Part shown: positions 1 through 12,107 of the stretch, in pieces
How the letters are laid out: each line of letters starts with the position of its first letter
Position numbering within the stretch: the stretch's first letter is position 1
The notes under the pieces: model-generated
Database searches by the model: none
The model's input: the letters and a program-made list of their open reading frames with translations, nothing else
Told to the model about the DNA's origin: nothing
Assembly (NCBI GenBank): GCA_027946555.1
Contig: JAPEVC010000124.1
Span: forward strand, 42,329 to 106,328
Origin: Gnomoniopsis sp. IMI 355080
Lineage: Eukaryota; Ascomycota; Sordariomycetes; Diaporthales; Gnomoniaceae
Reading direction: 5' to 3'
Length of the DNA stretch: 64,000 nucleotides
Program-made: the position numbers and the translations under genes

Positions 1-917
1 GGCGTGCTTAGTTAGTCCTTGCACCCAGCGAGAGGGTTCGAACGCCTAGAGTCACCACGTCCCTGCTCTCCATGACCGTCTTCCACATCGACAAGCCTAT
101 TTATAGGACTTCCTTGTAGCAAAGGCGCTCTCTTGTGTGCTGGATAGTACAGTCTACCAAGAATGTGCATCTGAAAATTGCATAAGCACATAGACTCTAT
201 ATATGTGACTGCAAACGGGTTGAGTTCTGTAATACATATTCTCTTCATGTGCCCGCCTTCGGTGGAAGTTAGGATATGCCCGGCAATGCTGCAGAACACA
301 AACGAACTACCAAGGTAAGGTGAAGAACGAGACTAGTGACTGACTGACTCTGTCGAGGACCATTTCTCAATACAGATCATTTACATAGTACAGTACTGCA
401 TAGTATTCTGTTACACAATTGTGATTGACTAGGTATGCATGACGATCGAGGTGCACTTCAGCAGAAGGGTGCTTGGACTACTCTACCAGCCTACTTTACC
501 TATATTGGTGTGGAGTCTGTGGCCTTGGTGGCCCCTGCAATTAGACGGTCCAGTCACCGTCGATGCCAAGGCTGACCGATCGTAAAAGGGGCAGCGAATT
601 TGGCATCTGACAAGCACGGGCCTGATGTGTGTGACTAAGGCTTGTCTTGCCTGAGGCCGGGCCGTTGATCCCGACGTCAGCAAGTCATTCAAACCTACCT
701 AACCCGCTCCCTTTGGACGAACCTTATCCACAGACCGCCATCTTCATCAGCCAAGCCAGCGTTTATCGACCCGACATCCATTCGACCGTCAAAGCAACAT
801 AGTGCCTCGAATCGCTTTACACAAATCCTGCCCGAATTCTCACCGATCCTACATCCGTCCGCGACGTCACTCCACGAAACCGCCGCTACTTCCCAACCCA
901 TTTCCAACGCCGCAACC
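1..917. other. No supported gene; upstream region of the I9-like gene
   Basis: I see no convincing coding exon here. The open frames are short, overlap on both strands and have no recognisable protein character. The last 200 bases or so are C-rich and probably hold the promoter and leader of the gene starting at 918. Confidence 0.5.
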
Positions 918-1449
918 ATGAAGTTGATCGCCTACCTGCTCCTCCTCCTCTCTGCCGTCATGGGCATCGCAGCCGTTGATGTGCAGAAGAGTTTCCTAGT
1001 CTACTTCAACGATGATGCGCCGGAAAGTGCGATGAGCCAGGCCAGTACGTCGCCCCCCTAAATGACCATCATCTCGCTTGCCGTGCCTCCTGAAGGGATG
1101 GAAGAAGTCTGGGGTCATATGCATCCACTCGCGCGGGATGTTGAGACAAACCCCGGATATGAAATGTTGTAGACACGTTGCTGACGATCGACAACAGAGC
1201 AAAAGATCCTGGATGCGAAGGGCAGCATCACGCACGAGTATAGGCTCCTGAAGTAAGACCACTACATGTTTCTCCCGGTCTGACTTCGTGGCTGCGGTAT
1301 CTAGAAAACAGCACTGACTCTTCATTTCTCCCAGGGGTTTCGCCGCCACCGCCGGTGAGAAGATTTTCGAGAGCTTGCAGGTTACCGGCCAAAGCAATGG
1401 CTTCACTGTCGAGGAAGACCAGACATTCAAGATCAACTCAGGCTCCTAA
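918..1449 (+). CDS. Secreted peptidase-inhibitor I9 / subtilisin-propeptide-like protein
   Basis: Three exons, 918-1044, 1198-1252 and 1335-1449, joined by GT-AG introns, give about 98 residues. Residues 1-19 form a typical signal peptide (K then a leucine run, ending around AVMGIAA). The rest begins with the I9 strand KSFLVYFNDDAP and a helix containing KILDAKGSI. A tyrosine-leucine-lysine-glycine-phenylalanine turn (YRLLKGF) follows, and a final strand ends in FTVEEDQTF. This is the fold of subtilisin propeptides and of free-standing inhibitors such as yeast Pbi2 and Pleurotus POIA1, but with no protease attached. The family suggests an inhibitor or chaperone of subtilases. Secretion is inferred from the leader. 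The ATG at 918 is the first in frame and the hydrophobic leader follows directly. Confidence 0.75.
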
Positions 1450-3391
1450 TCTGCGCCGATATCTTGATGCATACTCGACGATGACGATGGATATGCGGCT
1501 ATGTGACTTGACAGAGTCGATTACGATCATGGGTGTCTGGATTTGACGGGCGTTCAAATAGAAACAGGGATTGATACCCAGTTATCATAGGACTGGCTAC
1601 GATGCGTCTCTTAAGAGCTAGCATCTCTGGAGGGAGTACATCAGGAATTGTACCCTGCAACAAAAGGGCAGCCGGATTGGATTGAAACATTCGCTATGCT
1701 GGTGACCGCTGGGTATTTCTTTCAGAGGAGTCATAGGCTGGCGAATTAAATTGTTTCCACGCACAAACTCGAAGAAACGCGGGTGATTGGGCTGTTGGAT
1801 GCTTTTCAACCTTAAACGGCCAGACAGATCCATGATTTCGGGGCGATGTAGACTAATGATGTCTGCTAGGCGACTGACTCCTAGACTGTCTAGATAGTTC
1901 CTCTGCTTCAAACCAAATACCTTGGTTGGGACTTGAAAACTTGTAATTACTTATGCGGAGCAGCCATCTGCATCTGGACACAGATACCTCGTTGTTTGCG
2001 AAGTCACACTAGCTTGTACGCTGGTATTCCCAGAAGAACATCAAGCTTTGACTGTCACAGTATTACGTAGCATTGACAGGGCCAAAGCCGTCAAGGCATC
2101 AGACTGCTGGGCTGAGATGACTGGGGACGCTTGAGTTGCCCCGCCCGAGTCCAGGGAAGGCTGCAAAGCCAGAGAAGCCAGGACAGTTGAAGAACCAGGA
2201 GAAGGAGGACCACGAGGGTATCGCTACGCTCACTGCCCCATACCTATCCCTCGGTAAGATCTGACTCTGGCAAAGGAACGGCATACACACTTGGCTCTGG
2301 AGAGTGGAGTAAAACAAAGGATCGACGGTCATTATGCAGGACCACGAGTGGGCCAACACAAAGGCGCATTGGCGCAACATTGAGATAATATTGGCTAAGA
2401 AGAAATAGGTCCATATGGCAGTCAAAGTGTACGTTTTCTCGAATTCGTGCAATAGTGCAGCTGAAGCCCAAGAGTTGCCTGGCATGAGGTGAGTGGCTAT
2501 TCATTGCGCATTGCAAATCATAGTGTTCGCACGACGTTGTCAGCACTTTTGAGACAGCGAAGATCTTGGCTCTAAACCTTTTGATAGTACTGTTCGGAGA
2601 GAGATACCCCTCTTGATCCCTGTGGGAGGACCCTGCACCGAACACCTGCAGTATGACCCCGGCTATGCAGTCCATTCCGGTGCTAATCCCGATCAAGAGA
2701 TCAATGAGAGGCATGCTTAGGTACGGTACGTACTTGCAAGACCTCTAAGATTGAAACATTTGCTCCTACCGTCAGTGCAAGCTGTTCCCATGATGGGCTT
2801 TGTCCATCAATTGCTATTACTCATTGTTCCATGCTATTTCTGTGCATTGGGGACAATAACCTTCTTCTACTCAACAAACCAATAATGCACAGCCAAGAAG
2901 AAGATCAAGAAGATCAATGGCCGGTACATAGCCCTTATCTTGCAACAATCAAGACGCGAACCGCGTCATTGTCATCTGTCCAACAAAAGACAATTGTTCA
3001 GACGAGGCCCTCCTTTTTGCACACATCACCGAAACCCACCCCAATGCTCCTTTTGTTATATGGTCCTTGAGTGCCACCACAAAGACATTCTTCCAGCTTA
3101 AAGCTGAGCGTGAGCCAGCAGTCAGTTGCCTGTCCTCGCTTGCAAGCGTAACCCCTGGGCTCCACGTTTCCTTTCCGTTTCGTTCCTGATTTGATTATCT
3201 TGATTCACTGAGTTCAACCGCTAATTCGGACATACCTACCCCCTTCCGAAACACATCACTGCCTACCTAAACCCACCTTACTACCCACCTGACTCCCTAT
3301 ACGAACAGACCGTTGCTCACTTCACCTTCACCGCTCGAACCCTCAACAAACCAACACCACCCGCAACGTGTCGACAGAATAATCACCCACT
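1450..3391. other. Intergenic, no supported gene
   Basis: About 1.9 kb with no recognisable exon. A minus-strand frame at 2244-2714 (156 codons, ATG start) has no family resemblance and mixed composition, so I treat it as chance. From about 3130 the sequence turns C/T-rich with little G, as expected for the core promoter and leader of the HOOK gene. Confidence 0.5.
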
Positions 3392-6300
3392 ATGCCGGGC
3401 TTTAACCAAGCCGCGCAGGGCGCACTGCTGAAATGGGTCAACACTTTTAATGTCGAAAAGCCCGCAGCGGCCATAATCGACCTGGCCGATGGCTTTGCTT
3501 TTGCCCAGGTGCTCCACTACCTAGACCCAACCTACGACGTATCAGAGCTCGACCGCAATACTGGCTCCTCCCGCCAGCTTGTCCAGAAGCGCAACCTGCA
3601 GTCCGTCTACAAGGGCCTGTTCAAGTACATGCGCCGCGAAGCCCCCGACTGCGTGCCCCTCCAAAAGGTTGCCAACTTCCGCACCATTGCCGAGAACCCA
3701 GATGTCCAGGGCCTGACCCAGCTGGTCTCTGTCTTCCTGGCCACTGCGCTGTTCGGCAACGACGAGGACAAGCGTACCACCGCTGTGAATACCTTGCAGA
3801 AAGACTTCGACAATTCAGAAAAGGATGCGATCCGCCGTATAGTCGAGGAGAAGCAGATACAGATGAAGGAGCTAGCGGATGCAGCGTCCCTCGATGAGGA
3901 CACCATCCAGCGCGATACGGGGCTGGAGGATGAGGAGGAGCGGATAAAGCTCACGGCCGAGCTCGAGAAGAAGGTACATGAGCTAGCCAACCAGCAAAAG
4001 CTCTACGCCGACCTCCACACTAGCCACGAGTATCTCCAAGAATCACACCAAGAGCTTAAGGACACCCTGGAAGAGGTACAAGGGAAGCTTGAGGACCTGA
4101 AGAAGCTACATGGCGCCGATGAGTCGCAACGTGTTCAAGTGTTGCAGGAGAAGATCGACGAGCAGGCCGCTCTAATCGCCAGTCAAGAAGAGGCCATCGA
4201 AGTGTACCAGACAAAACAGAAACAGCTGGAGATGGATGTCGAGCACTATAAGAAGATAAGCGAGGACAGTCAGGAGTACAAGGACAAGTATGATGAGCTG
4301 CATTTCCAGTTGCCCGAGCTCGAGAGGAGGGCAAATGCCGCCGACCGGTACAAGCAGAAGCTGCTTACCCAGCGTAACCTCGAGCAAGAGGTGACAAATC
4401 TGCAATTCGAGCTTGATTCCCGCAAGGAGCTCGACGACAAGCTTACAAAGGCCCTCCTTGAGAAGTCGCGCTTGCAAGCAACCGAGAAGGAGCTGCTAGC
4501 TGCCATGGCTACCAGCGAGCAATCTCTCAGTGACGAGCGTGCCCGCAAGGAGCACTTCAAGGAGCTGTATGAGGAGAAATGCGCTGATTATGAGAGTCTG
4601 CAACTACAGTATATGGCTAACGAGAAGTACATTGAGGAGCTTAAGGAGATGGGTGCGGGTGGCGAGATCCCGCGCTCATCCACACCCACCTCCGCTGATG
4701 GCGGGCTCGGCAACCTAGAGCAAGAGCTTGCACAAACCAGGCAAACTACTACCACTACTGCTAACGAAACCTCCAAGGTGAAGCTTCTCGAGGCTGAGCT
4801 CGAGGTACTCCGACACGGCGCCGCGACCTCAACGCAGGCAGACAGCTTGCGACGAGACTTGGACCGGGCCAACGCGGAGCGGGATATCGCGGTCAAGAAG
4901 TACGAGGCCATTTTCGAGAAGCATGGCGTGGCGCAAGAGCAAATCGAAGCACTGATGAACAACATGACTGGTGAAGGGTTAGTCAAGAGTCTTGAGGAAG
5001 CAAACAGCTATGGGCCCTTAGCGTCGCTCACATCAAGCTTCTGCAGATCCATGGCGTTCAATAACTTGCGTGCATCGCAGCACAAAGCTCAACAAGATCT
5101 CAAGGAGCTCGAAAGCAAATACCGCAAGCTCGAGGAGTCCCTCAAGGACAAGGACCGGGAGAACTTGGCTATGAAGACCGACTGTGCGTTACTTGAGGAC
5201 AACCGCTATCACTTTGCTGGTATGGACGATGACGCTTACTCTATTGACTCCACAGTGGATGCCGTTGGCTCCGACCGCCTCGACGCCCTCGAGCAGCTCA
5301 AGCAGTCGGACCAGCTCATTGCCGGGTCACTCCGATCCGAGCTCGAGGCTTTGAGGTCCAAGTATGACAGCCTCGAGATCGAGAATAACCTGCACAAGTC
5401 CCAGCTGCTCGAGGCGCTCGTCGCTAAGGAGAAGCTCTCCAAGGAGAAGGACGTCGAGTCAACTGCCACAGACCCAGCCATGGCGGAGGCGATGCAGGGC
5501 CAGAAGTCCAAGTTGGACAAGATGCGCGAGCATCTCTTGAAAATGAGAGAGGTAACGCCCAACTCCCTCACTTCTACTTCTGTCCCTTCAACTGTGATTG
5601 ATTACGCCGGGAGCCCTGTACTTAGGGCGCCTTTGGTGTCTGATGGAGGCACAAGCCGGAGATCTTCCTCCGTGCTGGGCTCCATTGTTGAGACGGGCGA
5701 GCCAAGTGGCCGACCGGCTCCGCTCAGGCTTCCTACGACTCCTCCTGCTGTGCGAGTTTTCCTGCGACGTGTAACACCTCCACCAGAGATGCTTGCTCAT
5801 CAGCAGAGAGTTGTCATGGAGCAGACCGTAGTGGAGCAGAAGAAGAAGCGCAACAGCTTTATGGGTATCTTCAAGAAGTCTACTTCGTAGACGTGTGCTT
5901 TTCTTTATTGTGATTTCATTGATATTTTGAGATGTGGTTGGCTGACCGTTGGCGTTTGTTTTGATTACAGCAAGTCGAGAAGGGCGATCAAGAGCGTTAC
6001 GACCTCAAGAAGCAGATCAAGGCGCTGGAGTCGGGTTCAGCGTTGGCGGCGCAAAAGGTAAGTGTGGCTATTGCTTTTCCCCGTTTCAAGAACATTAATA
6101 CTATAATAATTTCTTTCAAAATATGTTGTGTACAAAATTTTTGCCTCTTATCTCAAATCTGTGTTCCCCTCTTTTATACCTTCATGTGTCGGCTTCGGAT
6201 AACCGATGTGTCTGGACACTGACATGACAACCTTCCCAGGCTGCCCACGAGCAGATCATCAAGAACCTCCAACGCGAGAATGCCATGATCTCCACGGCAT

Positions 6301-6497
6301 GGTACGACCTCACAAGCAGGCTTCAGAGCAACCATGTGGTGTTGCAGCGGAAAGACCAGCCAAAGAGCTGGCTCAACAAGCAGCGGCAGCTGGTGAACTG
6401 TGAGTTTGATGACCAAGGCCCTGTCCAAGAAGCAAAAGCTCTTTTTGCTACCGCATCTCCGCATACTGAACAACAACTAGCTACACCGAGGAGATAG
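3392..6497 (+). CDS. hookA: HOOK-family protein (dynein/early-endosome adaptor)
   Basis: The N-terminal 150 residues form the HOOK (calponin-homology-like) domain: LLKWVNTF, then FAQVLHYLDP, then a region ending in FLATALFG. This domain binds the dynein light intermediate chain in the family. Residues from about 160 onward are almost continuous coiled coil rich in E, K, L and Q. My preferred splicing is 3392-4977, 5047-5183, 5256-5551, 5971-6057, 6240-6399 and 6481-6497, giving about 760 residues. The C-terminus then reads STAWYDLTSRLQSNHVVLQR followed by SWLNKQR, the usual fungal Hook end. The introns at 4978-5046 (69 nt), 5184-5255 (72 nt) and 6400-6480 (81 nt) are stop-free and a multiple of three, so an unspliced reading also stays open. 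If the intron at 5552 is retained, the frame runs to a stop at 5888-5890, ending in KKKRNSFMGIFKK. Role: linking dynein to early endosomes with FTS and FHIP. Identity is secure; exon detail is less so. Confidence 0.85.
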
Positions 6498-7642
6498 AGG
6501 CTTTCGGATACGTGGTTACTTGCAGAACGCCTTCGTTCTCGTCTCGACACTTCAGACTCACTACTTCGCCTGCGGATATTGGCGTGGCAAGCGTAGGACA
6601 GCAACGCCGCAGTAAACCTTCGCAAAAAGCTCAACAACTTCTTGTTTCGCATAGCTTTGGGCTATTACGACTTCTTTCCGATTTCCATTACGGTTACGGT
6701 TGGTTATAGATAAGACCATCAGACGCGCGATCACACCGGCAAGGCCGGTGGTGGTGAGGGCGACGGCGGCAGCATCTTGAGCATCGCGTGTTTTCTTGAT
6801 ATATATTCCATAGCGTGGCGCATGATGCATGGCTTCCTGGATATGATTTAGCCGCCTTTGGCAGAACGGGGCAGGGGGCAACGCTTTTGATCCAGTGCTG
6901 GATTAGACATCGTGCTGTGAGGGAGAAGCTCTTTTTTTTTAAAGACACCTCAGATAGCGGCAGGTGACTTGAAGAGCATTAGCATTGGGCGTGCATTGGT
7001 AACGAGGTTACATGGCCATTTTTCCTCTTCTGATCAGATTGGGGCTGGGTTGCATATTCGTATATATTCGTTTATCCTGTTACTCACGTCTTCGCTACGC
7101 GGAACCCCTGGATGCGTAGACTAGTAGAGAATGGGATGGGATGTTGGCTCGTGAGAGACTAGGCGTGCTTCGTCTTCGCTATCGCCATAGCTTTTGTGTA
7201 ACGGATGCCCTGAATACCCGCAGGCCAGATCATGACCTACTCCTCAAATGGCGTTCTCGAGAGCTTGAGGTGGTGCCTGCAAGGCCCCCATGGGCAATGA
7301 TGCTGGCACGGCTGCGTCACCCAGCCTTGCTGGGTGGCTCTACAGGCATCACCTGATTGTTGGTCAAGATATGCGATTTCGAACCGTCATAACGCAGGGT
7401 CGTTCGGTTTTGCTTATTTTTTCATCTTAAGACGTTCGGACAGGTAGGCTCAATGAAGAAGCACCAGAGACTCCGGGTTTCTTCAACATTCCTCATGACG
7501 GGGATAATTATATTATCAACTTGCCCTACTCCGAAAATTCCGGCAACAAAGACATTACCGCCATCCGCAACGCAACCAGGATTGACACCAATCCGGGCGC
7601 AGGAAATCCCCAGATCAGGAATGGATATGTTGTTCATCGCCT
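6498..7642. other. Intergenic with a possible gene relic at 7431-7680
   Basis: This 1.1 kb gap lies between the 3' ends of the HOOK gene and the NLR gene. Most of it looks non-coding and AT-rich. From 7431 a plus-strand frame reads as protein-like sequence with balanced composition (for example NEEAPETPGFFNIPHDGDNY), but there is no start codon or recognisable family. It may be the remnant of a gene. Confidence 0.4.
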
Positions 7643-10600
7643 TCATGAACAACTTGACCAGGAAGCAAGCAAACTATGGTGGATGATGCTCCGTAGCTCA
7701 GGTGGCGCTTGCAGCTCGCAACGCCTTTGGGTTTCAAAGTCCACCTTTCCCGTGCCCAAGAGCAGCTTCAAAGCTTGGATCAGATGCGCCGAAAAGTTTT
7801 CCTTCCTAGCGTTTGCCTCAACCGCTCCAACCTGTGCGTTCTTTCCGAGAAATACGGACCAGCTTGAATTTATGTCACCGAATTCAGCAGGCCAGGTACC
7901 GTAAAGTGAGACGATCAGCTGCAAGGGGCTTTCGCCATTGCTGGTAACCAGATTAGGATCCAGATGCTCAGACAGAAAAAATACATCACACAAGGCCTTG
8001 AAATCTTCACTTTGAGGGTCCGGTCGACGTCGTATGAATCGTTCTAGGATGGTGTAGCCAGTATTGTCTCGAGAATTGACGTCCACTCTCAGACTTTGTA
8101 AGAGGCTCATTCCAAATTGGGATAGCTGGTAATCCACGAACATTTGTTTCCCATGCTGATACGAAAAACACCATGACAAAGGCGATCGCCCTAGATTGTC
8201 ACGGCAGTCTAGGTCGCACTCCGGGTTCGAGATCAGCTCTGTCCAGGGATGCAGATGGTAGAAACAGTCGTGCTCGTACAAAGACGACGCGAGTAGAAAA
8301 GGAAGCTGGTGGTCTTCGCACTCGGGACACCTGACCAATGTGTTGGGATCGACCCCAGCTTGGATAAGGCATCTCGCTACCTTCGAGTGGTAGCGCCGGC
8401 TTGGTGGACACGTTTCGGACAATACCAGATCCGTGGCTTTCATGCCCTTATCGTCACGGATACTCAAATCCAGTTCTGGCTGCGAAAGACAGATCTTTGC
8501 AACATCAATATTTGCTTGATGATACGAAAGCCTCAGCGCAATATGTAAAGCTGTTTGCCCACGCTCGTGTTGGGCATTCACGTTGGCTCCGCGCAAGTAA
8601 GCATCCCTCACCATATCCGGAGATGCTTTTGCCACTGCAAAACGCAGGTAATTGTCAAGAAGGCATTGGACACCGTCGGCGAACTCGAGATAAATAGACA
8701 TCAGCGACGAGAATCCCATGATGACGGCATATTCCAGCATGCTTCTTCCAGCCCAGACTCTTTCTGTGAGGAGGCTTGGGATCTGATGGATGGCTTGGCG
8801 GACAAAAGGTAAGTGAACCTGTGTCGGAAGGGACACTCTGCTTGCCCGCTCCTCTTTTCTTGCACAATAGTCTGGAAAGACTGAAAATTCTACGAAGAGG
8901 TCAAGCATCTCTTCTGTCTTGATATCATGGCACATGTCAACAATGTCGCTGCGACAGTGCCCGTCCTCCAGTGCCTTCCGCAACAACTGCAAGTCCTCCA
9001 ATTCAATGAGAACTGACAACAAGCAGCTATCCTTCATAGCCTGCAGAGTCTTGATGCTACTTCTTTTCGGCGAAATAAGATTGGAAGGAACGCTCGCAGG
9101 ATCTAGGCCTAATGATGCATAAGCCGTAGCAAAATGGCCGTTGAAGATGGCAGCAATAAGCGCTGACGGGAACTGCTCGCCTTCGATATTTCGAGCATAA
9201 TCATCACCAGTGTTTGGCAGCAGCTGAAAGAGATTGTGGTAACCTTGGCTGGCTACAATGTAGAAAAGTGGTGTTTCAATCCCCTGATAACGTAGTGTGT
9301 CGTACTTCACGAACAGATTGCGTATCAGGATCCATTGTTCGACAGGAAAGCTTTCAATAAAGCTTTGTTGGAATATCCCCAGTGCATGTGCCTCGCTTGA
9401 GTGAAATAAAAAATTCCGAGATGCGTATGCAAGAAAAGGAAACTTGATATTTGCTTGTTCTCGGAAGTCTTGCTGTCGTTTTGTTGTAATGATGCTCGTT
9501 TCTTGAGAAGCCTGGTTTTGCCCCTTGCTCGCGGACTTCATGTTGCGATAGATACTTCGGGCTTGACACTCTTCAAGAAGTGGGAGATGTTCCGCCATGG
9601 GAGCGTGAAGTTGTTGCAAGCAACTTGCCCTCAATATCTCGTGGCCGTCAATAATTGTTCGTCCTCCGAATATGGCCTGCAGCCCACCTTCACGCAGGAA
9701 TTCCCTCACGGTCTCGTGTATGAATTGAACGGTAGGCTTCTCGGAACGAGTGACTTCCGCCAATCCTTTTGAAATGCGACGCACGTCCGTCGCGATGGTT
9801 TGGCCAGAAACCGGGAGGAGTTGGAATGGGGTGCCGTAGCGTTCGTGAAGAACAACGTACAATTCTTCGGGTCTTAGGGGCTGTTCTGCCCGGAAGATTA
9901 TCTGAATGAGTCGAATAAAGTCTGCTATGTAGTTGTCGTCTTTCTCGATAATGTCTTTGAACAGCCCATACAGCGCGATCGCCTCACCCGGGCCGGGTAT
10001 TTCTTTAGCTGCTCTTGGAATCTCCTGAAGGTGCTGCCAAACAATGTCCATTCGGTCACGTTGTATTGACAATTCGTTCAGTTGGTGAACGACTAGGTTT
10101 ACCCACAGAAAGATACCGGATGACTTGACCAGAATCTCTGTTTTGATCTTGTCCAGAAGGTCTGCATCGACGTCCTTGTTAACTCGAAGGAATGAGTCGA
10201 TGTACGTCTTGATGTCCTCATCATGGTTTCGTTCTTTTTCCAAAGTCAATGTGAGCCTATAGCTGTGATATCAGTCTTCTAATTCTTGGAAGACAAAATA
10301 CTAGAATCAACATGACACGACGAGCTGGGGTTCCAATGTCAAGTGGGGTTGAGGCTCGTCACCTGTGAAGTGAGAACTGGATTGAATGAAGGATTGAACT
10401 CAATACTCACCTCGTTCTTAGAATGATCTGGGGATAGTGCCTGCTCGAAAAACAGACGCGGAAAGTCCGGGACTGCGTGCTGGCCACAAGACCCTCGAAA
10501 TGGTTGATCATTTCTCGAATTTCAGAGACTGGACACTCGTCAAGGGCATCGACGAAGCAGTATGTCCGTTTTCTCACATGGTCAAGAAAGAGAACAGCTT

Positions 10601-11354
10601 CCTTGAAGACTTCTTTCACCATTTGGAGGCTCCACCCATTCTCAAGAATGTTGAGATAACCACTCCTTTGACAATGGTCCAAGGCTTTAAGCAAGCTCGG
10701 TTCCTTGTCGAATAGATTGTATAACAGGGATCGGTACATACCCAGAATAGACTTTTCGAAGTCATTACCGCGGGCATTGAAGAAGAACGAGACCACTATG
10801 CTGGACCTTCGAACTCCGGACGCCTTCATCGACTGATACAGATACTTCATGGCGATCGACTTTCCAGTTCCAGGATTTCCCTGGATCCAAAAGAAGCCGT
10901 CATTGGCCCCTAGGGTTCTCGATGTGAGCCATTCCTTATAATCTTGTCGTTCCTGAATCCAGGCGCAAGTTTTCCATTCCGCTTGTCGCAGATTTTGGAG
11001 TCGGCTATCAAGCTGAGAAAAGCGAAGACGCTCCTTCAACTCGAATTTCTCGCGCTGCGAAAGACCATCTGATAGATGCATGTTGAACGGTATGTTTTCG
11101 GAGGCCTTGTTTTCACTATGAAAAGCAGAGCCGTGGAAGTGGTTGATGGTGGTAACATTCCCATGGATGTTGTCTCTGTGTACGTTTCCATTCAACATTC
11201 GAGATTGCCCTGAAGCAGCGGCATTTTGAACCGATATATATGGCCTTGGAGAAGGACTGCAAATTCGCTTGGGTTGCTCCTCGGGACCACACAGAGTGTC
11301 AGACGCGCTGGAGCCTCGCCGTCGCTTCTCGGCGCCGTGGGGAACCACCTGCAT
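7643..11354 (-). CDS. NACHT-ankyrin NOD-like receptor with N-terminal HET-s-type amyloid motif
   Basis: Two exons, 11354-10411 and 10256-7643, give about 1185 residues. The phase-2 intron uses GTGAGT and an acceptor ending TATAG; an acceptor 6 nt upstream (CACAG) is also in frame. The start is ATG 11354; the frame is open upstream but has no ATG. Domains: a basic, serine-rich leader (1-45), an amyloid-type motif at about 47-66 containing SRMLNGNV, a P-loop GNPGTGKS at about 159-166, and a Walker B FVDALDEC near 268-275. The NACHT module ends in SSRHYPQI. A winged-helix/helical region follows, with ankyrin repeats in the C-terminal half (for example GANVNAQHERGQTALHIAL). Family knowledge: such receptors sense a ligand, oligomerise through NACHT and template amyloid folding of a partner effector. 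The head-to-head neighbour at 12108 carries the matching motifs. It is not obviously broken. Confidence 0.85.
11157..11216 (-). other. Receptor amyloid motif R0 (HRAM-like)
   Basis: Encodes residues about 47-66 of the NLR, with core SRMLNGNV. It shares the pattern (S/A)-R-x-x-x-G-N-hydrophobic with the two copies at the C-terminus of the divergent neighbour. In HET-S/NWD2-type systems the receptor carries one such copy upstream of NACHT, and this fits. The assignment rests on pattern and gene context, not on a profile search. Confidence 0.65.
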
Positions 11355-12107
11355 GATGGCCGGGTACAAGATGGCAGCCGCGGGTTGGACCTCTTGAATT
11401 GATAGTTCAGCAATAATGTGGAAAAGACTTTACAAAAAACGAGTATTAGTTTTTTCACAAGAAGATGGAATTTTCCCAGCCGTCCAAAAGATGTCTCCAG
11501 AAAGACTCACCAAAGATTTCAGTTCAGGATAGAATCGTCGTCAGCGATCGGATCGAGAGGAAGGTTTTGCGCGAGGCGCAGTGAGCCACAGCGTTTAGGA
11601 GATAGTACAAGGCAGCTACGGCGAGGGCGCCCACGATCAAATCCGACAAAGAATTTTCATATCTCATATATAAAAACAGATGGGCCAATGGAGTTGTCAT
11701 TTTCAGAGTGGTCGAAATGTGGCTTGCAGACAATTATGCCTGCTTCCGTCCGACGTACAAGCCGGCTGAAGCATATGGTCACCAATCATTGGGTCAAAAT
11801 TCATTGCCTTGAGTGGTGGCGTCCTTCATGTGGGATCCAGATTGCATGATTTCCTACTGCCCTGCAAGGGGCAAGTACACCTCCAGTGTTGTAGGCAACC
11901 AACAGGGCTGTGGTAAGTTCCAAGGTTGGATCAAATTGCAGAGGCGTACACCGATGGACACAGTCGCTAGTCATAGACATTAGCCATGTAATACTGTGGC
12001 AGGACCTAGGATCTTCATCTGGATATATTATCGTTCAGGAAGTCCCTCCACTTAGTTTCCTAAGATTGTCTCCATTTGATGAGTCTAGTGAATTGTAAAT
12101 CAACAAT
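11355..12107. promoter_or_regulatory. Bidirectional promoter region of the NLR/effector pair
   Basis: 753 bp separate the start codons of the minus-strand NLR and the plus-strand effector. No exon is visible. The region is AT-rich and contains a TATA-like run, CATATATAAAAACAG, near 11665-11680. Whether it drives both genes is inferred from the layout only. Confidence 0.4.

Noticed and set aside
20..50. GGTTCGAAC element at the window start resembling a tRNA B-box
   Set aside because: Flanking bases do not pair as a T stem on either strand, and no A-box lies at the right distance.
2244..2714. 156-codon minus-strand frame with ATG
   Set aside because: No family resemblance, no splice support, and it overlaps another open frame. 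Not enough evidence for a gene.
7643..11354. NLR gene as two separate genes or a pseudogene
   Set aside because: A 154-nt intron with normal donor and acceptor joins the NACHT and C-terminal parts in phase across a conserved junction, with no stop or frameshift.
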